A stretch of DNA of 64,000 nt, taken from NCBI RefSeq assembly GCF_030219325.1, contig NZ_CP126625.1:3212857-3276856 (forward strand), read 5' to 3'. The stretch's first letter is position 1. Every line of letters starts with the position of its first letter. The notes under the pieces were generated by a model, which saw only the letters and a list, made by a program, of their open reading frames with translations, searched no databases and was not told the DNA's origin. Source of the DNA: Geothrix sp. (GTDB lineage Bacteria > Acidobacteriota > Holophagae > Holophagales > Holophagaceae). Made by a program: the position numbers and the translations under genes. Positions 17,439-27,800 of this stretch are shown here, piece after piece.

Positions 17439-17918
17439 ATGGCGCCCCGTTCCCTCAGCTTCGCCACGGCCCTCGGCCGGATGCACGTCGCGTGGACGAC
17501 GGAGGGCGTCTGCGCCTTGCGCTTTGCCGATGGGATCAACCCCCGCGAGTCACCGAAGGCACCAGCCTGGGTGCTGAACGCCGTGCACCAGCTCATGGCC
17601 CACCTGGCGGGCCAGCCCCAGGATCTGGGCCGCCTCCCCCTGGACCTGTCGGGCCTGACGCCCTTTCAGCGCCGCGTGGCCGAGGTGCTGCGGGCCACCC
17701 GGCCCGGCCAGACCATCAGCTACGGCGAGGTCGCCCTGCTGGCCGGCCGTCCCGGCGCGGCGCGGGCCGTGGGTCAGGCCGTGAAGGCCAACCCCCTCCT
17801 CATCCTCGTGCCCTGTCACCGCGTGGTGGCCGCCCATGGGCCCGGCGGCTGGAGCGCCTTCGGAACGCCGGAACGCAAGGCGCGGCTGCTGGAACTCGAA
17901 ACCCTCAAAGGCGGTTGA
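17439..17918 (+). CDS. ogt: Methylated-DNA-protein cysteine methyltransferase (O6-alkylguanine repair)
   Basis: Product of 159 residues. It removes alkyl groups from O6-alkylguanine in DNA by transferring them to its own Cys. The active site is VPCHRVV with Cys126; SYGEVALLAGRPGAARAVG and NPLLIL match the DNA-binding helix-turn-helix and Asn hinge. No AdaA/AraC part is attached, so this is the stand-alone Ogt type. The start has only a weak ribosome-binding site. The 3' end overlaps by 14 bases with the convergent Rossmann-fold gene, leaving no room for a terminator. Confidence 0.92.
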   Translation: MAPRSLSFATALGRMHVAWTTEGVCALRFADGINPRESPKAPAWVLNAVHQLMAHLAGQPQDLGRLPLDLSGLTPFQRRVAEVLRATRPGQTISYGEVALLAGRPGAARAVGQAVKANPLLILVPCHRVVAAHGPGGWSAFGTPERKARLLELETLKGG

Positions 17919-18564
17919 TGTCGCGCATCTCCAGCACCGGCCGCGGCGCGCCTTCCAGACCCGCCTGGATCATGGCCCGGCCCAGCTGCTCCGTGGTGGT
18001 GAGGCTATCCGGCGAGATCGCCTTCAGCAGCGGCAGGAAGGGCCCCAGCACGCGATACAGCAGCCGGTACAACGGCGTCCGGGAGGTGATGCCATGCAGG
18101 GGCCGGATGGCTCCGGGACGGAACAGGTACACGGCCTTGAAGGGCAGCCGCAGCAGGGCATTCTCGATCCGCCCCTTCACCCGCGCCCACATGACGCGCC
18201 CCTTCTCCGTGCTGTCGGCGCCGGCGCCGGAGATGTAGCTGAAGGTCATGGCGGGATTCAGGCGGCTGAGGGTGGTCGCGGCGGCCAGCGTCAGGTCGTG
18301 GGTGATGCGGCGGTAGGCCGCTTCGGTCATGCCTGCCGAGGACACGCCGAGGCAGAAGAAGCAGGCGTCCAGCCCCGTCAACTGGCCTTCGATGGCCGTG
18401 TAGTCGAAGTAGTCCTGAGGCAGGATCTCCTTCAGCTTGGGATGCGTCACGCCGGAGGGTGTCCGCACGAGGGAGCGCACCTCGGTGATGCGGGGATCCC
18501 GCAGGCACTCCCGCAGCACGCCCCGGCCGATCATGCCCGTGGCGCCGAACAGCAGGACCTTCAT
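17905..18564 (-). CDS. NAD(P)-binding Rossmann-fold protein, NmrA/HTATIP2-like
   Basis: Product of 219 residues with the nucleotide-binding motif MKVLLFGATGMIGRGV at the N-terminus and FSYISGAGADSTEKGR near the middle, as in the atypical short-chain dehydrogenase group (NmrA, HTATIP2, YwnB-like). The Ser/Tyr/Lys triad of classical enzymes is not clearly present, so it may be a redox sensor or a reductase of unknown substrate. The start at 18564 has GGGGAGG upstream; the frame stays open far beyond, but that part looks like a shadow of the opposite gene. Transcribed alone, convergent with ogt. Confidence 0.8.
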   Translation of the reverse strand: MKVLLFGATGMIGRGVLRECLRDPRITEVRSLVRTPSGVTHPKLKEILPQDYFDYTAIEGQLTGLDACFFCLGVSSAGMTEAAYRRITHDLTLAAATTLSRLNPAMTFSYISGAGADSTEKGRVMWARVKGRIENALLRLPFKAVYLFRPGAIRPLHGITSRTPLYRLLYRVLGPFLPLLKAISPDSLTTTEQLGRAMIQAGLEGAPRPVLEMRDINRL

Positions 18565-18735
18565 GATCGACCTCCCCGTATCGGCCCCGCGGGTCGACAC
18601 TCCCAGTGTGCCGTGAACGGCACCCTCCAGTCCCGGGGGCCCGGCTCCGGCGACCGATCCGGCTGGCGCCCCCCCGGATCGCCGGTGGATCTTTCGCCCC
18701 AATCCTTCATCATGGGGGCACGCCCGGGAGCCGCT

Positions 18736-20550
18736 ATGGAAATCCGCGTGATGGCCGTCCTGCTTGCCATGGCCCTGGTGGCCCCATCCAGCCTTCGGGC
18801 GGAAGCCCCCAGGACCGACTTCAACCCGGTGCAAGTGACCTGGGACCAGAAGGTGCCCATGCGGGATGGCGTGAGGCTCAGCGCCACCATCTACCGCGAT
18901 CCGAAGCAGCTGAAACCGCTGCCGGTCATCCTCACCATGACGCCCTACATCGCCGACCATGCGGCGAAACAGGGAACCTACTTCGCGCAGAACGGCTACG
19001 TCTTTGTGGCCATGGACCTGCGGGGCCGGGGGAACTCGGAAGGTGCGTTCGTACCCGGCCAGGTCGAGGCCAAGGATGGCTACGATGCCGTGGAGTGGCT
19101 GGCGAAACAGCCCTGGTGCGATGGGCAGGTCGCCACCTGGGGCGGGTCCTGGCTCGGCTTCAACCAGTGGAGCCTGGCGAAGGAGTTCCCACCCCACCTC
19201 AAGGCGCTGGCGCCCACGGCGGCGGTGCATCCTGGCGTCGACTACCCGCAACCCAACGGGATCCCGATGTCCTACATGCTGCGCTGGCTGGCCTACGTGC
19301 ATGGGCGGGCCCTGAACAGCGCGCTCTTCGGGGCCACCACCTTCTGGAACAACGCCGAATGGGAGCAGGTCTCCACCGGGCGCCCCTTCAAGGATCTGGA
19401 GGCCATCACCGGCATCCAGGGCACGGTGTTCCAGACCTGGCTGCGGCACCCGCGGGAGGATGCGTTCTGGCAGGCCATGACGCCGCGCCCCGAGCACTAC
19501 GCCAAACTCCGCATCCCGATCCTGACCATCACGGGCCACTACGACGACGACCAGACCGGCGCCCTCACCTACTATGAGCGGCACATGGCCCACGGGCAGC
19601 CTGACATCACCCAGCGGCACTGGCTGGTCATCGGCCCCTGGGATCACTATGGCACTCGACGGCCCAAGGCGGAGCTGGGCGGCGTGACCTTCGGCTCCGG
19701 TGCCGTCATGAGCATGGAGGACCTACACAGGGCCTGGTACGACCATGTGCTGAAGGGTGGCCCGCGACCGGCATTCCTCGAGAACCGAGTGGCCTGCTTC
19801 ATCATGGGGCGCAACACCTGGATCCATGCCGCAGCCCTCAGCCAGATCGAAGGGTCTCCCCTGAAGCTGGAACTCGACCTGGCGGGGGCCCAACCGGGAG
19901 ACGTCGCCCGGGGCGGGTTGCTGTCCCCCAATCCACCCTCGGGCCCTGGACATGTGACCTTGGTGGCCGACCCCGCCTATCTGCCGCCCCGCGCCGATCT
20001 CGAAGATGAGAACGCGCAGTATCTGAAAGACCAGAGAGATGCCTTCAAGCAGCTCCCGGGCCAGGTGGTCTGGCACAGCGAGCCCTTGAATGAGGAAACC
20101 ATCCTTGCGGGGCGTCCCAAGCTGGCGCTGCGCCTCACCTGCGATCAGCCCGATGCGGACCTGCGGGCAACCCTCCAGGAGGTGCTTCCGGACGGCAGTG
20201 CCGTCGCCCTTTCCGGCGGCTCGCTCCGCCTGCGCTACCGTCGTGGGGGTACAGAGCCGGTCCTCATGTCCCCTGGCCAAACCGAACTGGTGGATTTTCC
20301 GGCCCTGGATTTCTTCGCCCGAGCGCTGGCCAAGGGCAGCCGGCTCCGGCTTCTGGTGAGCGCGGCCCCTGCCTTCGGCTCCCAGCGCAACACCCATACC
20401 GGAGGCGACCTGGCCGCCGAGCCCCTGTCCGCGGCCAAGGTGGCGCACCTTACGCTCTTGACCGGGCCGGGGAGCGGCAGTCTGCTGCAGCTGCCCCGGC
20501 CGGAGGCCGCACTCCTCAAAGCCAAAGAGACCCCGGCCCAGTCACACTAG
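18736..20550 (+). CDS. CocE/NonD-family (peptidase S15-like) alpha/beta hydrolase, exported
   Basis: Product of 604 residues. A signal peptide (MEIRVMAVLLAMALVAPSSL) directs it out of the cytoplasm. Catalytic triad candidates of the X-Pro dipeptidyl-peptidase/cocaine-esterase family are visible: Ser138 in ATWGGSWLGF, Asp270/271 in TGHYDDDQ and His304 in IGPWDHYG. A C-terminal jelly-roll domain (about 390-590) follows, as in the family. Members hydrolyse esters, acyl-amino acids or proline peptides; the substrate here is open. GGGAG precedes ATG 18736; an in-frame ATG at 18712 is possible but would spoil the signal peptide. Four bases separate it from murB. Confidence 0.85.
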   Translation: MEIRVMAVLLAMALVAPSSLRAEAPRTDFNPVQVTWDQKVPMRDGVRLSATIYRDPKQLKPLPVILTMTPYIADHAAKQGTYFAQNGYVFVAMDLRGRGNSEGAFVPGQVEAKDGYDAVEWLAKQPWCDGQVATWGGSWLGFNQWSLAKEFPPHLKALAPTAAVHPGVDYPQPNGIPMSYMLRWLAYVHGRALNSALFGATTFWNNAEWEQVSTGRPFKDLEAITGIQGTVFQTWLRHPREDAFWQAMTPRPEHYAKLRIPILTITGHYDDDQTGALTYYERHMAHGQPDITQRHWLVIGPWDHYGTRRPKAELGGVTFGSGAVMSMEDLHRAWYDHVLKGGPRPAFLENRVACFIMGRNTWIHAAALSQIEGSPLKLELDLAGAQPGDVARGGLLSPNPPSGPGHVTLVADPAYLPPRADLEDENAQYLKDQRDAFKQLPGQVVWHSEPLNEETILAGRPKLALRLTCDQPDADLRATLQEVLPDGSAVALSGGSLRLRYRRGGTEPVLMSPGQTELVDFPALDFFARALAKGSRLRLLVSAAPAFGSQRNTHTGGDLAAEPLSAAKVAHLTLLTGPGSGSLLQLPRPEAALLKAKETPAQSH

Positions 20551-20554
20551 CGGG

Positions 20555-21442
20555 GTGGCGCACCCTTTCCCAGATGACCTGCTCGCCGTCCCGCACCGCC
20601 GGGACGTGCCCTTCTCCCGCCTGACCACCCTGGGCGTTGGGGGCGTGTGCCACTGGCTCTTCGAGCCGAAGACTGAGGCCGAGGCACAGGCCTTCGTCCG
20701 CGCCTGCGCCCGGGAGGGCCTGCCCTGGCGGGTGCTGGGGGGCGGCTCGAACCTGGTGGTGCTGGGGGATGTGGCGACGCCAGTCCTGCGCCTGGCATTG
20801 CCGAAAGAAGTCCGGCGCGACGGCAACCGCATCACGGCCCCCGCCAGCCATGGCCACATCGCCCTGGCCGAGGCCGCGGCGGCGGCTGGGCTTTCGGGTC
20901 TGGAGTTCGCCAGCGGCATCCCCGGTTCCCTGGGCGGCGCCATCCGCATGAACGCCGGGGCCTACGGCCGCGAGTGGGTGGACGTGCTCACGCGCTACCG
21001 CTTCCTGACGCCCGGAGGCGAGCTGGTGGAGAAGGCGCCGGAAGCGGGCGAGTTCCGCTACCGCTGGAGCTTCCTGACCGGCGGCCACGTGGTGCTGTCG
21101 GCCACTGCGGATCTGGTGGAAGGGGATCCGGCCACCATCCGTGCCCGGGTGGCCGAGTACCGCGAGAAGCGCGGCACCAGCCAGCCCCTGTCGAAGCGCA
21201 ATGCGGGCTGCATCTTCAAGAACCCACCGGGCCTGAGCGCGGGGCGGCTCATCGACCAGGCCCACCTCAAGGGCCTGCGCATCGGAGATGCCGAGGTGAG
21301 CCCAGAGCACGGCAACTTCCTCGTGAACCACGGCAAGGCCACCGCCGCGGAGTTCGCCGAGCTGATGGAGACCGTCCGGACGAAGGTCCGTGACATCCAT
21401 GGCGTGGAGCTCGAACCCGAGGTGGAGATCTGGCGGGAGTAG
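20555..21442 (+). CDS. murB: UDP-N-acetylenolpyruvoylglucosamine reductase
   Basis: Product of 295 residues catalysing the NADPH-dependent reduction to UDP-N-acetylmuramate in peptidoglycan synthesis. FAD-binding motifs are clear: VLGGGSNLVVLGD and GIPGSLGGAIRMNAGAYG. The proton-donor position, usually Ser in AGSxFKNP, is Cys219 here (NAGCIFKNP); the C-terminal Glu is in ELEPEVEIW. It starts with GTG at 20555, with only a weak ribosome-binding site. It heads the cell-division run murB-ftsQ-ftsA-ftsZ; the ddl gene often found between murB and ftsQ is absent. Confidence 0.93.
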   Translation: MAHPFPDDLLAVPHRRDVPFSRLTTLGVGGVCHWLFEPKTEAEAQAFVRACAREGLPWRVLGGGSNLVVLGDVATPVLRLALPKEVRRDGNRITAPASHGHIALAEAAAAAGLSGLEFASGIPGSLGGAIRMNAGAYGREWVDVLTRYRFLTPGGELVEKAPEAGEFRYRWSFLTGGHVVLSATADLVEGDPATIRARVAEYREKRGTSQPLSKRNAGCIFKNPPGLSAGRLIDQAHLKGLRIGDAEVSPEHGNFLVNHGKATAAEFAELMETVRTKVRDIHGVELEPEVEIWRE

Positions 21443-21451
21443 ACTGACTGC

Positions 21452-22240
21452 ATGTCCATGCTCCCCCGCACCCGCCCCAAGCGTCCCTGGCTGCCCTGGG
21501 CGCGGGCCGGGATCACCGTGGCGGTCATCGGCCTGGCGGGCTGGGGCCTCATGGAGCTGGGCACCCGGTACCTGGGCCTGCAGAAGCTGGTCATCGAGCA
21601 GGTGAACGTGAGCGGCTGCCGCGGCGAACGGCAGGCCGAGGTCCAGAAGCTGGCGGAACAGCTGGTGCTGGGCAAGCCGCTCTTCTGGGTGGATGCGGAG
21701 GAGCTGCGGACCCGCATCGAGGCCAAGCGCTGGGTGCGGGGCCTGCAGATCCGCAAGGACCCCCCGGATCGCCTCAGCCTCGCCATCGAGGAGCGGCGGC
21801 CCGTCCTCTGGCTGGTCCGCGCCAACGGCGTATTCCTGGTGTCGGATGACGGCGTGCTGCTGGATCGCGTCAACCAGGCCAACCTAAATCCCATTCCCGT
21901 GGTCGTGGACCCCTCCAGCCAGACAGACCAGGGATTGGCCCATCTGGTGAGCGCTGCACGCACGCTCCGGGAAAAACAGCAGGGTTTTTACGAGCGGATC
22001 ACGGAATTGAGGGATAGCCCAAAGGGGCCTGTGGCCTACATCGAGGGATTATTGGCCCCAATCTACCTTTCGCGCAGGGATGTCACGAAAAACGTGCCCA
22101 ATTTCCAGGGCCTCTTCGTGGACCGCCTCTCCCAGCGGCCGGATCTCGCCCGGCTGAGGTACATCGACCTGCGCTGGGACGACGAGGTGGCCGTGGGCGA
22201 ACCCGAAGACGAATCGGCCCCCGCAAAGCCGCGGCGCTGA
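21452..22240 (+). CDS. ftsQ: Cell division protein FtsQ
   Basis: Product of 262 residues. A short basic cytoplasmic tail (RTRPKRPW) is followed by one membrane segment (about residues 20-42) and a periplasmic POTRA domain ([19 protein letters not shown] onward), then the FtsQ core ([32 protein letters not shown]). FtsQ links early and late divisome proteins. The C-terminal tail is acidic then basic. Two in-frame ATGs (21452, 21458) are possible starts. It sits ten bases after murB and 93 before ftsA. Confidence 0.9.
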   Translation: MSMLPRTRPKRPWLPWARAGITVAVIGLAGWGLMELGTRYLGLQKLVIEQVNVSGCRGERQAEVQKLAEQLVLGKPLFWVDAEELRTRIEAKRWVRGLQIRKDPPDRLSLAIEERRPVLWLVRANGVFLVSDDGVLLDRVNQANLNPIPVVVDPSSQTDQGLAHLVSAARTLREKQQGFYERITELRDSPKGPVAYIEGLLAPIYLSRRDVTKNVPNFQGLFVDRLSQRPDLARLRYIDLRWDDEVAVGEPEDESAPAKPRR

Positions 22241-22256
22241 ACCCCGGAAGGACTAT

Positions 22257-22320
22257 TCCGCGTTTTTCCCGCCACGAATCCTCGATTTCGTGGGCGGAAC
22301 TGGTATAAACCTAGAGCAAG
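22257..22320 (+). promoter_or_regulatory. ftsA: Hairpin and extended -10 promoter candidate upstream of ftsA
   Basis: An imperfect hairpin (CCGCCACGAA at 22270-22279 pairing with TTCGTGGGCGG at 22287-22297, one bulge) lies in the ftsQ-ftsA gap. Directly after it TGGTATAAA (22301-22309) reads as an extended -10 box. The -35 region is weak. This suggests a separate promoter for ftsAZ, possibly with the hairpin ending or attenuating read-through from ftsQ. Confidence 0.45.
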
Positions 22321-22333
22321 GAAAAGGATCTTC

Positions 22334-23551
22334 ATGCCGCAGCGCGCCGTACTCCTCGGACTCGACCTAGGTGCAAGCAAAGTGGTGGCGGTGGTCGCCG
22401 TCCAGGAGGAAGACGGGACCCTCAACGTGACCGGGACGGGCCAGGCCTCGCCCCAGGGCGGCATGACCCAGGGCCAGATCACGGACATGGACCTCAGCAC
22501 CCGCGCCATCGTGCGGGCCGTCGAAGAGGCCATGAACACCGCCGGCCAGACCAAGGTCGATGGCATCCGCGTGGCCGTGGACGGCATCCAGTTCAAGGGT
22601 GAGAACCTGCGGGATTCCATCACCATCTCCAGCGGCGACAAGATCATCACCGCCGGCGACCGGGACCGCGTGCTGGAACAGGCCACCAACAGCTGCAAGC
22701 TGGCCAAGGAGGAGCTGGTCCTCCACCGCATCCCGCAGATCTTCCACATCAAGGGCCAGCGGGACATCCGCAACCCCGTGGGCATGTTCGGCGAGACGCT
22801 GGAGGCTGAGGTCCGCATCATCGTGGCGCCCAGCCCCGTGATCATGAACATCCAGCTGGCCCTGAAGAACGCCGGGCTGCATGGTTCGGAGCTGATGTAT
22901 TCGCCCCTGGCCAGCGCCGAGGCCGTGCTGAGCCGCGAGGACCGCGAGAACGGGGCGGTGGTGGTGGACATCGGCGAGCAGCTGACGCACCTGGGGATCT
23001 TCCTGCACGGCACGCTCTTCCACTCCGCGATCATCCCCATCGGCGGCGCCCACTTCACCCGCGACCTGGAGATCACCAAGCACCTGGGCGGCATCGCCGC
23101 CTCGGAGCGCGTCAAGATGCGCTTCGGCACGGTCCTGCCCAGCCACGTGCCCGCGGAAGAGTCCATCGAGCTCGAGGAGGAGGGCCGCCTGGTCTCCCGC
23201 CGCGAGATCGCCGAGGTGCTGCAGGCCCGTGCCGCGGAGCTGCTGAACCATGTTCTGGCCGAGATGGGCCGGACGGGCCTCATGCATGAGATCCACGGCG
23301 GTGTGCACCTGGTGGGTGGCGGCGCCCTGCTCACCCACCTGCCCATCCTCGCCCAGACCCTCCTGGGCCGGCCCCGCGTGGTGCTGGGCCGCATCCAGGG
23401 CGTGCTGGGCCTGCCCCAGGCCACGGGCAACCCCTTCTTCGTGAATGCGCTCGGCGCCGTGAAGGCCCTGTCCCGCGACCTGAGCGAGACCCGCGGCAAG
23501 CAGGACCGCAGCGACGGTTTCCTGGGCCGCTTTTTCAGCCGTTTCTCGTAG
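22334..23551 (+). CDS. ftsA: Cell division protein FtsA
   Basis: Product of 405 residues, an actin-like ATPase that tethers FtsZ filaments to the membrane and recruits later divisome proteins. Actin-fold motifs: [16 protein letters not shown] at the N-terminus (phosphate 1), [16 protein letters not shown] (phosphate 2) and [12 protein letters not shown] (adenosine). SHS2/1C-domain sequence lies at about 85-165. The C-terminus [10 protein letters not shown] is a short amphipathic helix of the kind that binds membrane. AAGGA lies before the ATG. Followed 30 bases later by ftsZ. Confidence 0.94.
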   Translation: MPQRAVLLGLDLGASKVVAVVAVQEEDGTLNVTGTGQASPQGGMTQGQITDMDLSTRAIVRAVEEAMNTAGQTKVDGIRVAVDGIQFKGENLRDSITISSGDKIITAGDRDRVLEQATNSCKLAKEELVLHRIPQIFHIKGQRDIRNPVGMFGETLEAEVRIIVAPSPVIMNIQLALKNAGLHGSELMYSPLASAEAVLSREDRENGAVVVDIGEQLTHLGIFLHGTLFHSAIIPIGGAHFTRDLEITKHLGGIAASERVKMRFGTVLPSHVPAEESIELEEEGRLVSRREIAEVLQARAAELLNHVLAEMGRTGLMHEIHGGVHLVGGGALLTHLPILAQTLLGRPRVVLGRIQGVLGLPQATGNPFFVNALGAVKALSRDLSETRGKQDRSDGFLGRFFSRFS

Positions 23552-23581
23552 TACTTCCAGCCGATCCCTTCGGGAGCCCCG

Positions 23582-24838
23582 ATGTCTGAGACCCCCTTCC
23601 TGCCCTGCCCCCACAGCCTTCCCGGCGCCAACATCAAGGTGCTGGGCGTGGGCGGCGCGGGCTGCAACGCCATCAACCGCATGATCGACAGCGGCGTCAC
23701 CGGCGTGCAGTTCATCGCCATGAACACCGACCAGCAGAGCCTCGCCCACAGCAAGGCCCACCTGAAGCTGCCCCTTGGCCCCCAGAGCAGCCGGGGCCTG
23801 GGCGCGGGCGGCAATGCCGAACGCGGCGCCGTGGCGGCGGAGGAAAGCCGGGAGGAAGTGCTGGCGGCCCTCCAGGGCGCCGACATGATCTTCATCACCG
23901 CGGGCATGGGTGGCGGCACGGGCACCGGCGCCGCCCCCGTGCTGGCCAACTACGCCCGCGAGCTGGGCGCCCTCACCGTGGCCGTGGTCATCACCCCCTT
24001 CGCCTGGGAGGGCCGCAAGAAGGGTGATCTCGCCCTCGCCGGCCTGGCGAACCTGCGCGACACCGCCGATACCGTCATCGTGGTGAGCAACGAGCGGCTG
24101 AAGAACGTCTGTGATGCCCGCGTCACCATGAAGGAGGCCTTCCGCGTGGCGGACGGCGTCCTCATCCAGGGCGTGCGGGGCATCGCGGACCTCATCCTCA
24201 AGCCCGGCATCATCAACGGCGACTTCGCCGACGTGGAGGCCGTGCTGCGCAACGGCGGCGAGGCCCTCATCGGCACCGGCGCGGGCCGCGGCGAAGAGGC
24301 CGTCATGGATGCCCTCCGCAAGGCCCTGGCCTGCCCCCTGCTGGAGCGTGCGCAGAGCGGCGCCGCCGCCAACGTCATGGTGTCCATCACCGCCGACTGG
24401 GAGGTCATGGAGGCCTCCGCCATCGAGACCGCCATGAACTACCTGCAGGACCACTACAGTGGCCGCCCCGACATCAAGGCCTGCACCGTGGAGGGCGAGG
24501 GCATGGAGGACCGCGTGCTGGTCACCGTCCTCGCCAGCGGCTTCGACCAGGAGGAGAAGCTCCTCGAGGAACGGCGGAACAGCCTGCACCTGGGCGGGGC
24601 TGATGCCCCCCTCCAGGTCTACACCACGGCGCTCCCGATCCAGTCCCAGCCGCTCCCCGCCAACGTGGTGAGCGGCCGCGTCTACGGCGAAGTGCCCGCC
24701 GGGGAGCTGCAGGGACCGACGCCCACCCGCCTGCTGCCCCAGGCCCCCACCCCCAGCGGTGAGCTGCCGGGCGCCGCCGATGACCTGCACGTGCCCGCCA
24801 TCATCCGCATGGGCCAGGGCCGGCTGGGGATCGAGTAG
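23582..24838 (+). CDS. ftsZ: Cell division GTPase FtsZ
   Basis: Product of 418 residues that polymerises into the division ring. Visible: [17 protein letters not shown] at the N-terminus, the tubulin signature GGGTGTG at residues 110-116, and NADF/T7-type residues ([13 protein letters not shown]). After the globular part (to about 325) comes a variable linker and a C-terminal peptide ([19 protein letters not shown]) that should bind FtsA. One departure is GEQ-like acidity in FtsA binding not testable here. Tightly linked to ftsA, probably one transcript. Confidence 0.95.
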   Translation: MSETPFLPCPHSLPGANIKVLGVGGAGCNAINRMIDSGVTGVQFIAMNTDQQSLAHSKAHLKLPLGPQSSRGLGAGGNAERGAVAAEESREEVLAALQGADMIFITAGMGGGTGTGAAPVLANYARELGALTVAVVITPFAWEGRKKGDLALAGLANLRDTADTVIVVSNERLKNVCDARVTMKEAFRVADGVLIQGVRGIADLILKPGIINGDFADVEAVLRNGGEALIGTGAGRGEEAVMDALRKALACPLLERAQSGAAANVMVSITADWEVMEASAIETAMNYLQDHYSGRPDIKACTVEGEGMEDRVLVTVLASGFDQEEKLLEERRNSLHLGGADAPLQVYTTALPIQSQPLPANVVSGRVYGEVPAGELQGPTPTRLLPQAPTPSGELPGAADDLHVPAIIRMGQGRLGIE

Positions 24839-24859
24839 GCCCCACCACGCCGCTCCCCG

Positions 24860-27800
24860 GTGGCTGAAGCCCCCATGCCCCTCCCCGCCATGACACCGCC
24901 TCCGGGCGCCCAGCTGCTCCGCTTCGTGGGGGATCGGGTGGCCTTCGGACTGGCGCACCCGGCCCCCGGATCCGCCGGTTGGCAGGCCTTCCTGCGCACG
25001 AACCTGACCCGCGGCGCCAGGATGCGCGCCGAGACCCTGGCCCTGCTCGGGGAGGGCGACCGCGATCCCGGGGGCTCCTCCTGGCGCGACATCCCGCTGC
25101 GTGAGACCGGGGACGGCTGGTCCCTGGATCTGCCCCTCACCGAGCCCGGCTGTTTCCGCGCCAAGGCCTACTGCGTGGACCTGGAAGGGTTCCAGCACTG
25201 GCCCGAGGGCGAGGACCTCAGCCTCTCGATCCATCCCGACCGCCTGCGCACCGCCAACACCATCTACTGCGCCTTCCCGCGCATGTTCGGCGGGGCCGCG
25301 GCGCGCCAGGTACCGGACCTTGCCGGGGCCATCCAGACCCTGGATGCCGCCGGCTATGCCGTGATCCCGCCCTCGGGACGCCTGCGGGACCTCACGGCCG
25401 CCGTGCCCCACATCTTCGAGCGCCTGGGCAGCCGCATCCTGCACCTGCTGCCCGTGGGCCCCGTGCCCGCCACCTACGCCCGCATGGGCCGCTTCGGCAG
25501 CCCCTACGCCCAGCTGGACCTCACGGCCATCGACCCCGCCCTGGTGGACTTCGACCGCCGCACCACCGCCGAGGAACAGTTCCGTGAGCTGACGGAAGCC
25601 GTCCACCGGCGGGGCGGCCAGGTCCTCCTCGACATCCTCGTGAATCACACGGGCTGGGGCTCGCGCCTGCTGGAGAGCAAGCCGGACTGGTTCCGGCGGA
25701 ATCCCGACGGCACCTTCCACAGCCCCGGCGCCTGGGGCACCACCTGGGAGGACCTGGTGGAGCTGGACCACGGCAGCCCGGCCCTGTGGGACGTGGTGGC
25801 CCGGGCCCTGCTGGTGTGGTGCGGGCGCGGCGTGGACGGCTTCCGCTGCGACGCCGGCTACATGGTGCCCCTGCCCGCCTGGCAGTACATCACCGCCAAG
25901 GTGCACCAGGCCTACCCGGAGACCGTCTTCCTGCTGGAGGGACTGGGCGGCGGCTGGGAGGCCACCGAGGCCCTGCTCACCCGGGGCGGCATGCAGTGGG
26001 CCTACTCGGAGCTGTTCCAGAACCATCACCCCATCGAGGTGGCCCACTACCTGGACCACTGCCTGCGCCAGGGGGAACGGACGGGCCTGCTGGTCCACTA
26101 CAGCGAAACCCACGACAACCTCCGCCTGGCGGGCCGCGGCGTGGCCTGGTCGCGCCTGCGCAACCGGCTCTGCGCCCTGGCGACGCAGAACGGAGCCTTC
26201 GGCTTCACCGCGGGCGTGGAGTGGCTGGCCACGGAGAAGGTGGACGTGCACGAGGCCCGGGATCTCGCCTGGGGCGCGGAGCCGAACCTGGTGGACGAGC
26301 TCGCCACGCTCAACCGCCTGCTCGCCCAGCACCCCTGCTTCTTCGATGGCGCGGAGATCCGCCGCCTCAGCTCGGACGACGCCCCCGTCCTGGCCCTGCT
26401 GCGGCGCTCCGCCGAGGGCCTCGATGCCATGCTCGTCCTGGTCAACCTGGATCAGGACCGACCTCAGGCCTGCCCCGTGGGCGCCGCGGACTGGGCCAAC
26501 CTCGGGGAGGCGGGACTCGACCTGCTGGGCCAGCCAGCCCCCACCGCCCGTCTCCTGCCCAACGGGGACCGGGAGCTGAGCCTGCCGCCCGGCGCCTGCT
26601 ACTGTCTGTCGGCCCACGCCACACCCCAGGGTCTGGCGGGCGATGCCTACCGCCAGGCCCGGGCCCAGGCGGCCTGGGGCCTCCAGGCCCTGGCGGCGGT
26701 CCACCCGGCCGAGGCCCTCGGCCCCGCACCCTGGCGCGGCCTGGCCGAACGTGTGGCTTCGGATCCGGAAGCCTTCCTCGCGGCCCTGCCCCATCTGGAT
26801 CCGGACCTGCTCCGGGAGGACCTGCTGGCGGCCCTCGACGCCGCCCTCGCGGCCCGGGCCTTCCCCCTGGTGACGGTCTGGCGGGTCGAGGACGCGCGGC
26901 GCGTGAGCCTCGTGGCGCCGCAGCACTGGCTGCTGCTGCAGTCCCCGGACCCCTTCGACGCCACCCTCCAGTTGGCGGATGCCCCGGACCTGCACCTGCG
27001 GAGCATCCCCGCGCAGCGCGGATTCATCGCGGCCTTCCCGCCCAGCCCCCCCCGCCAGGGCCCCGCCACGCTCACCCTGCGCCGCCATGTCGCCGGCGCC
27101 GAGAACCTCCGGACCGACCTGCTGTTCCTGCCGAAAGTGCCGGCGCCACCGCACCCCGTCCGGGAGGGGCTGGCCCTGCTCACCAATGGCCGCGGCGGCA
27201 TGGCCCGGCTGCATGCGGATCTCGGCGCCATCGCCTCCAAGTACGACTGCCTGCTGGGGGCGAACCTGCACCCCTCGGCGCCCTCGGACCGCCACGTGCT
27301 GGCCAAGCGGCTGCGCGCCTGGGTGAACGCGGACGGCTTCATCACGCCCCTGGACGGCCACAACCTCGTGAGCTTCGAGGCCGGGCCCCCAGCCCGCTGG
27401 GTCTTCCAGGCCAGCGCCGGCGATGGCCGGCGGGTGGAACTCTGCCTCGAGGCGGAGATGCCCCTGGACCACAACGCCGTGCTGCTGCGCTGGTCCCGCC
27501 CGGCCAACGCCGGCGCGGACACGGACCTGCCCTTCGGCCATTCCGTGCGCGTCACCGTGCGGGTCGACCTGGAGGACCGCTCCTTCCACGGCGAGACCCG
27601 TCTCGATGGCGCCGCCGAGGACCACTTCCTGTCCCACACCAAGGCCCTGCCCGGCCGCGCCGGTTTCCGCTTCGAGCCGGCCCCGGATCGCCACCTGGAG
27701 GCCTGGGTGGAGGCCGGGACCTACCACCCGCAGCCCGAGGCCTGCCGGGGCATCCCCCATCCCATCGAGGGCTCGCGCGGACTGACGGACTCGGGCGATG

